Positions 17,630 through 28,100 of a stretch of DNA of 64,000 nucleotides are shown here, in pieces; position 1 is the stretch's first letter, and every line of letters begins with the position of its first letter. The notes under the pieces are model-generated. The model was not told where the DNA came from and did not search any database. It saw nothing but the letters and a program-made list of their open reading frames with translations. The position numbers and the translations under genes are program-made. Source of the stretch: Maribellus luteus (GTDB lineage: Bacteria > Bacteroidota > Bacteroidia > Bacteroidales > Prolixibacteraceae); contig NZ_QWGR01000004.1 of the NCBI RefSeq assembly GCF_003576475.1, forward strand, positions 1-64,000. The letters are read 5' to 3'.

Positions 17630-20059
17630 ATGAAACCGATATTTTACTTCTTTTTCATTGCCTGTCTTTTTACGGCCTGCTCTTCCGAACAAGTGCCCCG
17701 TCACGTATACACCCTTGAAGAAGGTTGGAAATTTATTAATCAGGATATCGAAAACGGACAGAAACCAGGAATAAACACGGATACATGGGAAACGGTAACC
17801 ATTCCCCATGACTGGGCCATTAAAGGTCCGTTTGACAAGGAGATTGACAAACAAACCGTACGAATCGAGCAAAACCAGGAAAACACTGCCACCGAGAAAA
17901 CCGGCCGTACCGGTGCTCTACCATACATTGGAGTAGGTTGGTACCGAAAAAGCTTTGAAGTACCTGAATTTCAAAAAGGCAAGAAAGTGTTGCTTGTTTT
18001 TGATGGGGCCATGAGTGAACCGCAGGTCTTTATCAACGGAGAAAAAGTTGGTGAGTGGAAATACGGATATGCTTACTTTTATTTCGACATCACCAAATAT
18101 CTCAAGCCCGAAAAAGAAAACCTGTTGGCCGTACGCCTTGAAAACCTCGGAGAATCATCGCGCTGGTACCCCGGTGCCGGTTTGTACCGGAAGGTTCAGC
18201 TCGTTGTAAAAGACAACACCAGTTTCAAACAGTGGGGCACTTTTATAACTACACCTCATGTTTCTGAAACAAGTGCACAGGTCAACATCAAATCGGAAAT
18301 CGATGGCGAAAACATAAAAGTGGTAACCGAGATCAGGGACGAAAAAGGAAAGGTGGTGGCATCCGGAACTACAGAACAACTTTTTGGCAGCAAAACAGAG
18401 CAAAATCTGGCCGTTCCAAACCCCCAACTGTGGGATACCGAAACGCCTCATTTGTACTTCGCCACCATGAAACTTTACTCGGGGAACAAGTTAAAAGATG
18501 AGCAAACCATCCGTTTTGGCATACGCGATGTAAAATACGAACGCGGGAAAGGCCTTGTTTTAAACGGCAAGGTAACCAAGTTCAAGGGAGTTTGCCTGCA
18601 CCACGACCTGGGGCCATTGGGAGCCGCGGTAAATGTCACTGCTCTGAAACGCCAGCTTACCATTTTGAAAGACATGGGCTGCAACGCCATTCGTTCCTCA
18701 CACAACATGCCGTCGCACGAACAACTGGAGCTTTGCGACGAGATGGGCTTTCTCTTTCTGGCGGAGAGCTTTGATGAGTGGAAACGCCCCAAGGTAAAAA
18801 ACGGCTACAATCGTTTTTTTGATGAATACGCCGAAAAAGACATCGTCAACCTGGTTCGTGCAACGCGTAATCACCCTTGTATTGTAATGTGGAGTGCCGG
18901 AAACGAAGTCCCCGACCAATGGGGCAACGAAGGCATAAAACGCGGCAAGTGGTTACAGGACATTTTTCACCGAGAAGACCCAACCCGCCCGGTTACTGTG
19001 GGGATGGATCAGGTGGCCAACACACTCAAAAACGGCTTTGGTGCTATTTGGGATATTCCGGGATTAAACTATCGCCTGCCACTTTACAACGAAGCCTATG
19101 AACGGTTTCCCCAAGGTTTTATTCTCGGTTCTGAAACAGCCTCCACGGTTAGTTCCAGAGGAGTGTACAAATTTCCGGTAGAACAATTCAAACAAAAAAC
19201 CTACCCCGACGGGCAATGTTCGTCGTACGACCTGGAGGCTTGCTCCTGGTCAAATGTTCCGGACGAAGACTTCTACTGGCAGGACAATTTTGACTGGGTG
19301 ATCGGCGAATTTGTATGGACAGGTTTCGACTACCTGGGCGAGCCCACACCTTACGACGAATACTGGCCCTCCAGAAGCTCCTACTTCGGCATATGTGATT
19401 TGGCGGGGCTTCCAAAAGATCGCTACTATTTATATCGTAGCAAATGGAACACCCGAAAAGAAACGCTTCACCTACTCCCCCACTGGAATTGGGAAGGCCG
19501 CGAAGGCGAGACAATCCCCGTTTTTGCATACACCAGTTACGACAGTGCCGAGTTGTTTGTGAATGACAAAAGCATGGGCATTCAAAAGAAAAACAACGAC
19601 TCTCTTCTGAACCGGAACCGCCTGATGTGGACAAACGTAAAATACGAACCCGGATCTATAAAAATAGTAGCTCTGGATGATTCCGGGAATCCGGCAGCAG
19701 AAAAGGAAATTCGGACAGCCGGAACACCTCATCACCTGCTATTGGAAGCGGACCGAAAAAACATTAACGCCGACGGGAAGGACTTGAGCTATGTTACCGT
19801 TTCGGTAGTGGACAAAGACGGAAATCTGTGCCCAAATGCAGATAATCAACTTCGTTTTAACGTGGATGGTGCCGGAAAATTTAAGGCAACTTGCAACGGC
19901 GATGCCACCTCGCTCGAAATGTTTCATCTTACCACGATGAAAGCATTTAACGGCCAACTCGTAGTTACGGTTGAATCAATCAAGGAAGCCGGAACCATCA
20001 CGCTCGAAGTTACAGGCGAAGGCCTCGAAACCGCAAAAATTGAATTAGAATCCATATAA
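17630..20059 (+). CDS. Glycoside hydrolase family 2 (beta-galactosidase/glucuronidase type), lipoprotein
   Basis: An 809-residue lipoprotein (lipobox FTAC) with the GH2 layout: a sugar-binding jelly-roll domain (residues 25-200), an immunoglobulin-like domain, the TIM barrel (about 300-600) and C-terminal Ig-like/DUF4982-type domains. E426 in WSAGNEVP is the likely acid/base and E502 in GSETAS the likely nucleophile. GH2 enzymes remove beta-linked galactose, glucuronate or mannose; which one cannot be settled. Two sulfatase genes follow at 27 and 6 bp, so the substrate is probably a sulfated polysaccharide or glycan. Confidence 0.92.
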   Translation: MKPIFYFFFIACLFTACSSEQVPRHVYTLEEGWKFINQDIENGQKPGINTDTWETVTIPHDWAIKGPFDKEIDKQTVRIEQNQENTATEKTGRTGALPYIGVGWYRKSFEVPEFQKGKKVLLVFDGAMSEPQVFINGEKVGEWKYGYAYFYFDITKYLKPEKENLLAVRLENLGESSRWYPGAGLYRKVQLVVKDNTSFKQWGTFITTPHVSETSAQVNIKSEIDGENIKVVTEIRDEKGKVVASGTTEQLFGSKTEQNLAVPNPQLWDTETPHLYFATMKLYSGNKLKDEQTIRFGIRDVKYERGKGLVLNGKVTKFKGVCLHHDLGPLGAAVNVTALKRQLTILKDMGCNAIRSSHNMPSHEQLELCDEMGFLFLAESFDEWKRPKVKNGYNRFFDEYAEKDIVNLVRATRNHPCIVMWSAGNEVPDQWGNEGIKRGKWLQDIFHREDPTRPVTVGMDQVANTLKNGFGAIWDIPGLNYRLPLYNEAYERFPQGFILGSETASTVSSRGVYKFPVEQFKQKTYPDGQCSSYDLEACSWSNVPDEDFYWQDNFDWVIGEFVWTGFDYLGEPTPYDEYWPSRSSYFGICDLAGLPKDRYYLYRSKWNTRKETLHLLPHWNWEGREGETIPVFAYTSYDSAELFVNDKSMGIQKKNNDSLLNRNRLMWTNVKYEPGSIKIVALDDSGNPAAEKEIRTAGTPHHLLLEADRKNINADGKDLSYVTVSVVDKDGNLCPNADNQLRFNVDGAGKFKATCNGDATSLEMFHLTTMKAFNGQLVVTVESIKEAGTITLEVTGEGLETAKIELESI

Positions 20060-20086
20060 TTTCAACCATTAATAATCCTGATCAAA

Positions 20087-21517
20087 ATGCAAAAGACGAT
20101 CCTGTTTATTTTCCTCCTTTCAGTTCTGCTGAATTCATGTAGCTCCTCATCGAAACAAGAAACGGCTGAAACCCGAAAGCCCAACATTGTTTACATTCTG
20201 GCCGATGATCTTGGCTGGGGAGATTTGAGTTGTTACGGGCAAACACATTTTGCAACGCCAAATATCGACAATCTGGCCCAATCGGGGATGCAGTTTACCC
20301 AACATTATGCGGGATGTACAGTTTGTGCGCCTTCCCGCTCTTCGTTAATGACGGGGCAAACCACCGGGCACACCTTCATTAGGGGGAATAAGGAGTGGAA
20401 TCCGGAAGGACAATATCCACTGGAAGCAGATGCGGTTACAATGGCCGAAGCCTTAAAAAAAGAAGGATATGCTACCGGTGCGTTTGGAAAATGGGGCCTT
20501 GGCTATCCCGGCTCGGAAGGAGACCCGAACATGCAGGGTTTTGATGAATTTTTCGGGTACAACTGCCAAAGAATGGGGCATAACTATTATCCCTATCACC
20601 TCTGGCACAACCAGGAAAAAGTGATGCTCGAAGGAAATGCAGGACAACAAACCGGCGAATATGCTCCCGAAGTAATTCACAAACAGGCTCTGAAGTTTTT
20701 AGAGGACAACAAAGACAAGCCTTTCTTTATGTACTATCCTTCAATTATTCCGCATGCCGAGCTTTTTGCCCCGGAAGAATACATCGCAAAGTTCCGCGGC
20801 AAATTTGATCCGGAGAAAGTTTACAAAGGCGTTGACGAAGGAAAGAACTTTCGGGAAGGCCCTTACGGATCGCAACCCGAATCACATGCTGCGTTTGCTG
20901 CTATGGTTGATTATCTGGATATGCAGGTAGGTGAAATTATTGCCAAACTTAAAGATTTGGGCGTTTATGACAATACCCTGATCATATTCACCTCCGACAA
21001 CGGCCCACACATGGAAGGAGGCGCTGATCCCGATTATTTTGATTCCAACGGGCCATTTAAAGGCTACAAACGTGATTTATACGAAGGTGGCATTCGCGTT
21101 CCGATGATCGCTGTTTGGGGTAACAAAATCCAAGCCGGAAGCAAAAGCGATCACATTTCGGCTTTCTGGGATGTGTTTCCAACCGTGGGCGAATTAACCG
21201 GCGCACAGGTTCCTGAAAATACAGATGGGATTTCTTTCTTACCAACGTTGCTTGGAGAACAACAAAAAGCACACGAGTACCTGTATTGGGAATTTCATGA
21301 AATGGGAGGCCGGAAAGCCATCCGAAAAGGCAACTGGAAGCTTGTTCATTACAAGGTAAACAAACCCGAAGAAACCACAACTGAACTTTACAATCTGGAA
21401 ACCGATCCGGGAGAAGAAAACAATGTAGCTACCGATCACCCGAATGTGGTTCAGGAACTGGAAGCGCTTATGGAAAATGCAAGAACTCCCTCCGAAATAT
21501 TTCCTTTTCAAAAATAA
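20087..21517 (+). CDS. Arylsulfatase-type (S1) sulfatase, lipoprotein
   Basis: A 476-residue alkaline-phosphatase-superfamily sulfatase with a lipobox (LLNSC). The metal-binding start NIVYILADDLGWGDL is followed by the maturation motif C-A-P-S-R, in which Cys80 becomes formylglycine. The later FTSDNGPH stretch contributes further metal ligands. Maturation needs an anaerobic sulfatase-maturing enzyme, not present in this window. It lies in one operon between the GH2 and a second sulfatase, suggesting stepwise desulfation and glycosidic cleavage in the periplasm. The sulfate position it attacks is unknown. Confidence 0.93.
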   Translation: MQKTILFIFLLSVLLNSCSSSSKQETAETRKPNIVYILADDLGWGDLSCYGQTHFATPNIDNLAQSGMQFTQHYAGCTVCAPSRSSLMTGQTTGHTFIRGNKEWNPEGQYPLEADAVTMAEALKKEGYATGAFGKWGLGYPGSEGDPNMQGFDEFFGYNCQRMGHNYYPYHLWHNQEKVMLEGNAGQQTGEYAPEVIHKQALKFLEDNKDKPFFMYYPSIIPHAELFAPEEYIAKFRGKFDPEKVYKGVDEGKNFREGPYGSQPESHAAFAAMVDYLDMQVGEIIAKLKDLGVYDNTLIIFTSDNGPHMEGGADPDYFDSNGPFKGYKRDLYEGGIRVPMIAVWGNKIQAGSKSDHISAFWDVFPTVGELTGAQVPENTDGISFLPTLLGEQQKAHEYLYWEFHEMGGRKAIRKGNWKLVHYKVNKPEETTTELYNLETDPGEENNVATDHPNVVQELEALMENARTPSEIFPFQK

Positions 21518-21523
21518 GACACA

Positions 21524-23116
21524 ATGATTCATCAAAAAACATATTGCAAAACGGGTGTCTGGGTACTGATCATGACGCTCTCGCTATTTTCCTGCACAAG
21601 CAAAGCACCGGAAAAAGTAAAGCCCAACGTATTATTCATCCTTGCGGATGATTACGGCTATCACGATTTAAGCATAACAGGAAGTAAGTTTTACGAAACG
21701 CCCAACATCGACCGGATTGCCCAGGAAGGCATGATTTTTACCGACGGGTACGCCGCTTGCCAGGTTTGCAGTCCTTCGAGAGCCAGCATTATGACAGGAA
21801 AATTCCCGGCCCGCCACGGAATTACGGACTGGATTGGAGCACCAACCGGCGAAAACTGGCGAAAAGCGGGCCGGTCGAATCAACTTCTTCCTCCTGAATA
21901 TGTGCATGCCCTTCCACAGGAATGCACCACTCTTCCGGAGGCGATGAAAGAAGCCGGATACCTCACTTTTTTTGCCGGGAAATGGCATTTGGGCGACAAA
22001 GGATCGTGGCCGGAAGACCACGGTTTTGACATCAACAAAGGAGGCTGGGACAAAGGAAGCCCGATTGGCGGCTATTTTGCCCCATGGACCAATCCCAACC
22101 TCGAAAACGGCCCCGACGGAGAAAACCTGACCATGCGACTGGCAAAAGAAACCGCCGACTTCATCAAAAACAACCGCGATACTTCCTTTTTTGCCTTCCT
22201 CTCGTTTTATGCCGTTCACGGACCGATTCAAACCACACAGGAAAAATGGGCAAAATACCGCCAGAAAGCGGAAGATATGGGCATTGCAGAAAGTGGGTTT
22301 GAAATGGGACACTTTCTGCCCATCCGCCAGGTTCAGGACAATCCCGTGTACGCCGGTTTGGTTGAATCGATGGACGATGCGGTGGGTTATGTACTGAATT
22401 CGCTGGAGGAACTGGGCCTTGCCGAAAACACCATTGTGATTTTTACCTCCGACAACGGGGGCGTGGCAGCCGGCGATGCTTTCGCTACCTCCAACCTTCC
22501 GCTTCGTGCAGGTAAAGGCTACCAGTTTGAAGGTGGAATCCGCGAGCCTTATTTCATAAAAGTTCCGGGAATTGGCAACGGTCAAACCTGTAACACTCCG
22601 GTAAGCGGAACTGATTTCTATCCGACCCTTCTTGAACTCGCGGGCGCTGATCTTAAACCCGAAGAACATGTTGACGGTGTGAGTTTACTTCCGTTGCTAA
22701 GAGGTGAAAGTATTGCTGAGCGGCCACTCATCTGGCACTACCCGCATTACGGAAACCAGGGAGGAGAACCGTCGTCCATTATTCGCAAGGGCGACTGGAA
22801 GCTGATCCATTATTACGAAGACGGTCGGGAAGAACTTTACAACCTAAAAGATGACAAGGAAGAAACGAGCGATGTTTCCACTGACCATCCTGACCTGGTT
22901 AAACAACTGAGTGAAGATCTTTTTGCCCGTTTGGAAGAAATGGGTGCCAGATATCCGTCGCGCGACCCGGAGTGGACCGTAGAGAAGGAAGAAGAACACC
23001 TTCAGCAGGTTATCCAAAAGCGATGGCCACAACTCGAAAAACAACGACTGGAATTTTTATCTCCGGATTTCGATCCCAAAAACAACTGGTGGGGAAGTAT
23101 GGTTACAAAAGATTGA
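21524..23116 (+). CDS. S1-family sulfatase, lipoprotein
   Basis: A 530-residue sulfatase, distinct from its neighbour, with a lipobox (LFSC), the metal-binding NVLFILADDYGYHDL start, the C-S-P-S-R motif (Cys82 as the future formylglycine) and FTSDNGG. Its C-terminal tail is longer, ending in a charged segment. It starts 6 bp after the previous stop, so translation is probably coupled. Two different sulfatases beside a GH2 point to a substrate bearing sulfate at two positions. A 333-codon frame on the opposite strand is a shadow of this gene. Confidence 0.93.
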   Translation: MIHQKTYCKTGVWVLIMTLSLFSCTSKAPEKVKPNVLFILADDYGYHDLSITGSKFYETPNIDRIAQEGMIFTDGYAACQVCSPSRASIMTGKFPARHGITDWIGAPTGENWRKAGRSNQLLPPEYVHALPQECTTLPEAMKEAGYLTFFAGKWHLGDKGSWPEDHGFDINKGGWDKGSPIGGYFAPWTNPNLENGPDGENLTMRLAKETADFIKNNRDTSFFAFLSFYAVHGPIQTTQEKWAKYRQKAEDMGIAESGFEMGHFLPIRQVQDNPVYAGLVESMDDAVGYVLNSLEELGLAENTIVIFTSDNGGVAAGDAFATSNLPLRAGKGYQFEGGIREPYFIKVPGIGNGQTCNTPVSGTDFYPTLLELAGADLKPEEHVDGVSLLPLLRGESIAERPLIWHYPHYGNQGGEPSSIIRKGDWKLIHYYEDGREELYNLKDDKEETSDVSTDHPDLVKQLSEDLFARLEEMGARYPSRDPEWTVEKEEEHLQQVIQKRWPQLEKQRLEFLSPDFDPKNNWWGSMVTKD

Positions 23117-23266
23117 GTTTTTTTCAGATATGGAAAGTCTTGTTTACTGAAAGTGTTTTACAACATCGTTGAAATTTATTGTAAAATAGTTTTGATACAC
23201 TTCCGACAAATCCTTTTCAGAATTAAAACACTATTTTGGACCCTGATTTACCAGAAAGAAACTTGA

Positions 23267-23887
23267 ATGAAATCTTTGGGTATACATATTTTTCAAGAGA
23301 TAAAAAAGGGGAATAATGAGGCTTTTAGCCAGTTGTTCGACGAGTTTTATTCCCCTCTTTGTTTCTTTGCCAATAAATACCTGTCTGATCTGGATTTGTC
23401 GCGTTCGCTGGTTCAGGAAGTTTTTGTCGATTTGTGGGCCCGGCGCGAAAAACTAAATATTCAGTTTTCTCCGAGATCCTATTTATACCATTCGGTCAAG
23501 AACCGCTCTATCGATTACCTTCGGAAAGAAAAGAAAACAGTCCCGGTGAGCGAGTCGGTCGAAACAGCGGAATCAATCCCGTTTCGTGATTTGATGGAAG
23601 AGGCGGAGCTCAACAACCGCATAAACCTAGCCATCCAGCAGCTGCCCGAAAAGTGCCGCGAGGTATTTATTCTTTGTCGTTTTGAAGGTTTAAAATATTC
23701 CGAGATCGCCGAAGAATTAACAATATCAGTTAAAACGGTAGAGATGCAAATGGGAATTGCATTAAAAAAGCTAAGAGACAGTCTCTCTGATTATCAAATC
23801 GTTAACCTTCTCATTTTTATTCATTCAAAAAAAACTGAAACGCCTTTACAGGGTATCCTTCCTAATTTTCGTCTAAGAGGTGATTAA
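23267..23887 (+). CDS. RNA polymerase ECF-type sigma factor (cluster 1)
   Basis: A 206-residue sigma factor of the Bacteroidota SusC-associated type. Region 2 is visible at residues 10-75 (EAFSQLFDEFYSPLCFFANKYL) and region 4 near residues 120-175 (LPEKCREVFILCRFEGLKYS, then the helix-turn-helix EIAEELTISVKTVE). It is followed after 12 bp by a FecR anti-sigma factor and then SusC/SusD, the usual cell-surface signalling arrangement. Here the outer-membrane receptor reports its ligand to FecR, which frees the sigma factor to transcribe the uptake genes. Confidence 0.95.
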   Translation: MKSLGIHIFQEIKKGNNEAFSQLFDEFYSPLCFFANKYLSDLDLSRSLVQEVFVDLWARREKLNIQFSPRSYLYHSVKNRSIDYLRKEKKTVPVSESVETAESIPFRDLMEEAELNNRINLAIQQLPEKCREVFILCRFEGLKYSEIAEELTISVKTVEMQMGIALKKLRDSLSDYQIVNLLIFIHSKKTETPLQGILPNFRLRGD

Positions 23888-23899
23888 ATCAATAGACGA

Positions 23900-24910
23900 G
23901 TGAACGAACTGCACAATCATACCGATATTCTTATCTGCAAATACCTTTCCGGTAATATTTCTTCAGAACAAAAAAAAGAGTTGGATTCATGGCTTGATTC
24001 TTCTCCTGAAAACAAGCAACTCTACTTAAAAAGCAAGAAAGCCTGGCAACTGAGCCACAACTACATCTCCCCTGAAAAAGCAGAGCAGGATAAAACAAAC
24101 GTACTAATCGAGGTACAGCAACAGCAAACCATTTCCTTTAAACGCACCCGCCGGCAGTTGCTCATCTATAAAATTGCCGCCATGCTTGCTATTCCGCTTA
24201 CTTTTGCACTTAGCTGGTATTTCCTTCAAAATAGCCAGCAGCCAATGCCGGAAGATTTCTTTTGTGAACTTACTGCCCCTAAAGGACATGTTGCGAAATG
24301 CATTCTTCCCGATGGTTCAGAGGTATGGATAAATACAGGCTCCACTCTTACTTACAACACCACCTCGTTTAATCAGCAATCGCGAGAAGTGCAATTATCA
24401 GGCGAGGCCTACTTTGAAGTGGCAAAGAATATAGAAAAGCCTTTTAAAGTAGTAACAGAAGAAGCCAATATACATGTAACCGGGACATCGTTTAACGTAA
24501 AGACCTATCCAGGAAGTGGCCTTTTCGAAACAGTTCTAGCCGAAGGAGGAATTGAGATGGAACTCAACAACCAAATCCATGAAAAGGTAAAACTGGTTCC
24601 CGGAGAAAAAGCTGTCTTCCGAAAAGAAAAAAGAGAAATCTACATTGAAAAGGTAGAAGCAGATTTTTACACCTCATGGCGAAATGGTGAAATATTGTTT
24701 AAAGATGCTACGCTCAACGATTTAGTTAAAGAACTAGAACGCATTTACGATATTCGTTTCCATCTTAAAGATCCTAAACTGGGCGAATTTCGCTTCCGGG
24801 GTATGTTCAGTTACAACAACAACCTGATTGAGGCCCTGGAAAAAGTAAAACGAACGGCCAACATCGATTACTACATTGAAAACAAGGAGGTGTGGCTATT
24901 TAAAAGATAG
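23900..24910 (+). CDS. FecR-family anti-sigma factor (cluster 1)
   Basis: A 336-residue protein that begins with GTG at 23900, 12 bp after the sigma gene. An N-terminal cytosolic sigma-binding part is followed by one membrane helix at about residues 92-112, a FecR domain (GHVAKCILPDGSEVWINTGS onward) and a C-terminal DUF4974 region. It should hold the ECF sigma factor inactive until the SusC-type receptor's N-terminal domain signals ligand. The DUF4974 tail is typical of Bacteroidota. Confidence 0.93.
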   Translation: MNELHNHTDILICKYLSGNISSEQKKELDSWLDSSPENKQLYLKSKKAWQLSHNYISPEKAEQDKTNVLIEVQQQQTISFKRTRRQLLIYKIAAMLAIPLTFALSWYFLQNSQQPMPEDFFCELTAPKGHVAKCILPDGSEVWINTGSTLTYNTTSFNQQSREVQLSGEAYFEVAKNIEKPFKVVTEEANIHVTGTSFNVKTYPGSGLFETVLAEGGIEMELNNQIHEKVKLVPGEKAVFRKEKREIYIEKVEADFYTSWRNGEILFKDATLNDLVKELERIYDIRFHLKDPKLGEFRFRGMFSYNNNLIEALEKVKRTANIDYYIENKEVWLFKR

Positions 24911-25014
24911 ACAATGTAGAGCACCGAAATTAAACCAATAACTTAAACGTAAACAATATGATCCGAAAATTTTTCTCAGGTTAGTTAGATTTAAGAAAGC
25001 AGAATGAAGAAAGA

Positions 25015-25046
25015 AAAGAGGGACATGTTGGTCGCATTCCCTCTTT
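25015..25046 (+). promoter_or_regulatory. Hairpin in the leader before susC (cluster 1)
   Basis: AAAGAGGGA (25015-25023) pairs perfectly with TCCCTCTTT (25038-25046). It lies 60 bp before the susC start and is preceded by TTAGTTAGA. A near-identical arrangement (TTAGTTAGA, then AAAGAGGA/TCCTCTTT) lies before the fecR gene of cluster 2. It may be an attenuator or weak terminator setting the ratio of regulator to transporter. Confidence 0.55.
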
Positions 25047-25107
25047 GCAAAACCTCATCAGCCTGCTCCAGACTAAATCAGTTTATTAATTTAAAACAAC
25101 CAAATTT

Positions 25108-28100
25108 ATGAAAAAAAAATCAGAAGCATTGGGAGGGTTCTATCCCGGTGCGAAAAAACTTCTGTTAATTATGAGATTAAGTACTTTTCTCGTATTAATA
25201 TCGGTTCTTGCTTCCTCTGCCAGCGTTTATTCGCAGGCAACCAAGCTCACCGTAAAAATGAAAAACTGCAAGATTGCAGATGTGTTTGATGCCATTGAGC
25301 AACAAAGCGACTTTTATTTCTTTTACAGCCGCGACAATTTCGATGACAATCGATTAGTATCGGTCGACATCGAAGGCAAAACTGTTGAGAAAATACTGGA
25401 TGAGATCTTTGAAGACCAAGCTATAAGCTATGAAATAGTCAATAAAAACATCCTGATCAAAACAACAAACAAGTTTCCTGCAACATCTGACTTGCAACAA
25501 AAGACCGTTTCAGGAACGGTTACAGACAAATCTGGCCAACCCTTACCCGGTGTTACCATTGTTGTTAAAGGCACTACAGACGGAACGATTACCGATGCAG
25601 ATGGAAAATACTCTCTAACAAACCTTCCGGAAGATGCAATACTCGTATTTTCATTTGTGGGGATGCGGGCACACGAGGTTGGAGTTGAAAACCAAGTTTT
25701 AATAAACATTACCATGGAAGTGGATGCTATTGGTTTGGAGGAAGTTGTTGCCATCGGATATGGAACAATGAAGAAAAGTGATTTGACAGGTTCTGTGGTA
25801 AGAATCGAAATGGAACAAAAAGAAAACCAAGCAAACGTAAACCTTCTTCAAACACTGGCCGGAACCTCAGCAGGGGTGAATATTGAGGGAAGAGGTGGCG
25901 CCGGGAGCGAACCCTCCTTTTCCGTAAGAGGACAGACATCATTATCGGCAAGCAACCGCCCACTCATAGTTATTGACGGGATTATTTATAATGGGTCCAT
26001 CGCTGATATCAATATCAATGACGTCGAATCAATCGATATCCTTAAGGATGCCAGTGCTGCCTCAGTCTATGGTTCCAGATCGGCCAACGGTGTGATGATT
26101 ATTACCACTAAAAAAGGGACATCTGAAAGCCCTGTAGTTTCATTCAACATGTATTACGGTTTTCAGGACATGACCAACAACCCTATGCGCGTTATGAATG
26201 CGGAAGAATTTGCAGTCAGGCTAGTTGACTGGAGCCACCAAAATCTTGTCTACCAATGGTATACAACAAACCCGACAAGTGCAGTAGGAAGGCCTGTACG
26301 ACCGGACATTACAAATCGCGAACTAGTGGCTACCTATTTAAAAACCCAGGAGGAACGAGATAATTATCTTGCTGGAAATGAAATTGATTGGGTTGATGAA
26401 GTTTTACATATTGCTCCTATGCAAAACTACAACCTAAGCCTATCGGGAAAAAGCGGAGATAGGGTTAATTACTTTGTATCAGGTTCCTATGCCGATGTGG
26501 AAGGAATTCAACTAAATGATAAATATAAAAGATTTACCCTACGAAGTAATCTTGTGAGTGAAGTCAATGACTGGCTTTCCCTATCAATTAATACATCCTA
26601 TTCATATACGGACAACTCAGGACAACCTGCTTCCCTTGGCGATGCTAGAGTAGCAAGTCCTCTTGTAAATAATTTTATCGGAGAATCTTCGTACGATATT
26701 TACCTTGGCGGGGAATTATTTCAGCCCTATCCTATGGTTTATACCTACATAGACAATTCAAATACCAGAAATCAACTGCATCTCATTGGCAACGCCAAAA
26801 TTAAGATTCCTTGGATCAAAGGATTGACAAATGAAATCAACTATTCTAACAGATACACTCAGACCGATAATAATTCTTATCATAATTACAATACACCTTC
26901 GGGAGTTTCAAACAGGGGACTTGCCATAAAACAACCTTCTAAAAGCAGAGACTGGATCCTCAATAATATTGTAACATATTCCAAGACTTTTGGCGACCAT
27001 CAACTGAATTCAACGTTACTTTTCAGCCGTGAAGGAAGATTAGGAGATGCTTCATCTCTTAATGCTCAGGGCTTTGACAACCAGGCCCTGGGATATAACA
27101 ATATGGGTTTGGGAGAGGTTTCAACCGTTTCTTCTTCGGCCTGGGAAGAAAACAGTCTTTCGTATATGGCCAGGTTAAATTATAGTTACAAATCCAGATA
27201 TATGATTACAGGTACTATTCGAAAGGATGGTTTCTCAGGATTTGGAGCAGAAAAAAAATGGGCAACCTTTCCTTCTCTTTCACTTGCTTGGGTATTCTCC
27301 GATGAATCATTTTTCAGCGACATGGATTTTTATTCCAAGCTAAGAGTTTCATACGGTAAGAACGGAAACCAGGGAATTGGACGTTACTCCAGCTTATCGA
27401 GGATGGGAACCCGATATTATGTTTTTGGCCAGACAACAGCTATCGGCCTTTACCCTTCCACTTTAGGTAACGCTGATTTGGGCTGGGAAACAACTGAATC
27501 GTATAACCTTGGAGTAGATTTCGGATTTCTGAACAATAAGCTCACAGGATCTGTTGACGTGTATACTTCTGAAACGAAAGATGTTCTGGTTCAAAGACAG
27601 CTCCCTCGAGCTGCAGGATATACTAGTGTTTGGGCCAATATCGGAGGACTAAATAACAAGGGAATTGAATTCGAGGTAAGGTCTGTTAATATTGATAACA
27701 ACAATTTTAAATGGGAAAGTAGTTTTATATTTTCGCTTAACAGAGACAAGATCACCAAGCTTTACGGAGAAAATGATGATGCGGATATCGGGAATCAATG
27801 GTTTGTTGGAGAGCCCATAAGCGCCATTTACGATTATAAAATGGCAGGAGGAGTATGGACTGAAGAAGAATTTTTTGCAGGAGACATCCCTTTAAAAGGT
27901 TGGTATCCGGGACAGTTCAGATATGTTGACCAGAATCTCGATAGCCTGATTACTCCTGACTACGACAGAACAATAATTGGCTATACAGCACCTAGCTATA
28001 GGTTTAGTATAAATAATACGCTATCGTACAAGAATTTCACTTTAAGCTTCCTCATCAATTCCATTCAGGGAGGCGATAAATACTATTTAGGAGATAATGC

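Noticed and set aside
21668-22669. A 333-codon minus-strand open frame
   Set aside because: It is the antisense of the second sulfatase, whose motifs are complete; the translation has no family pattern.
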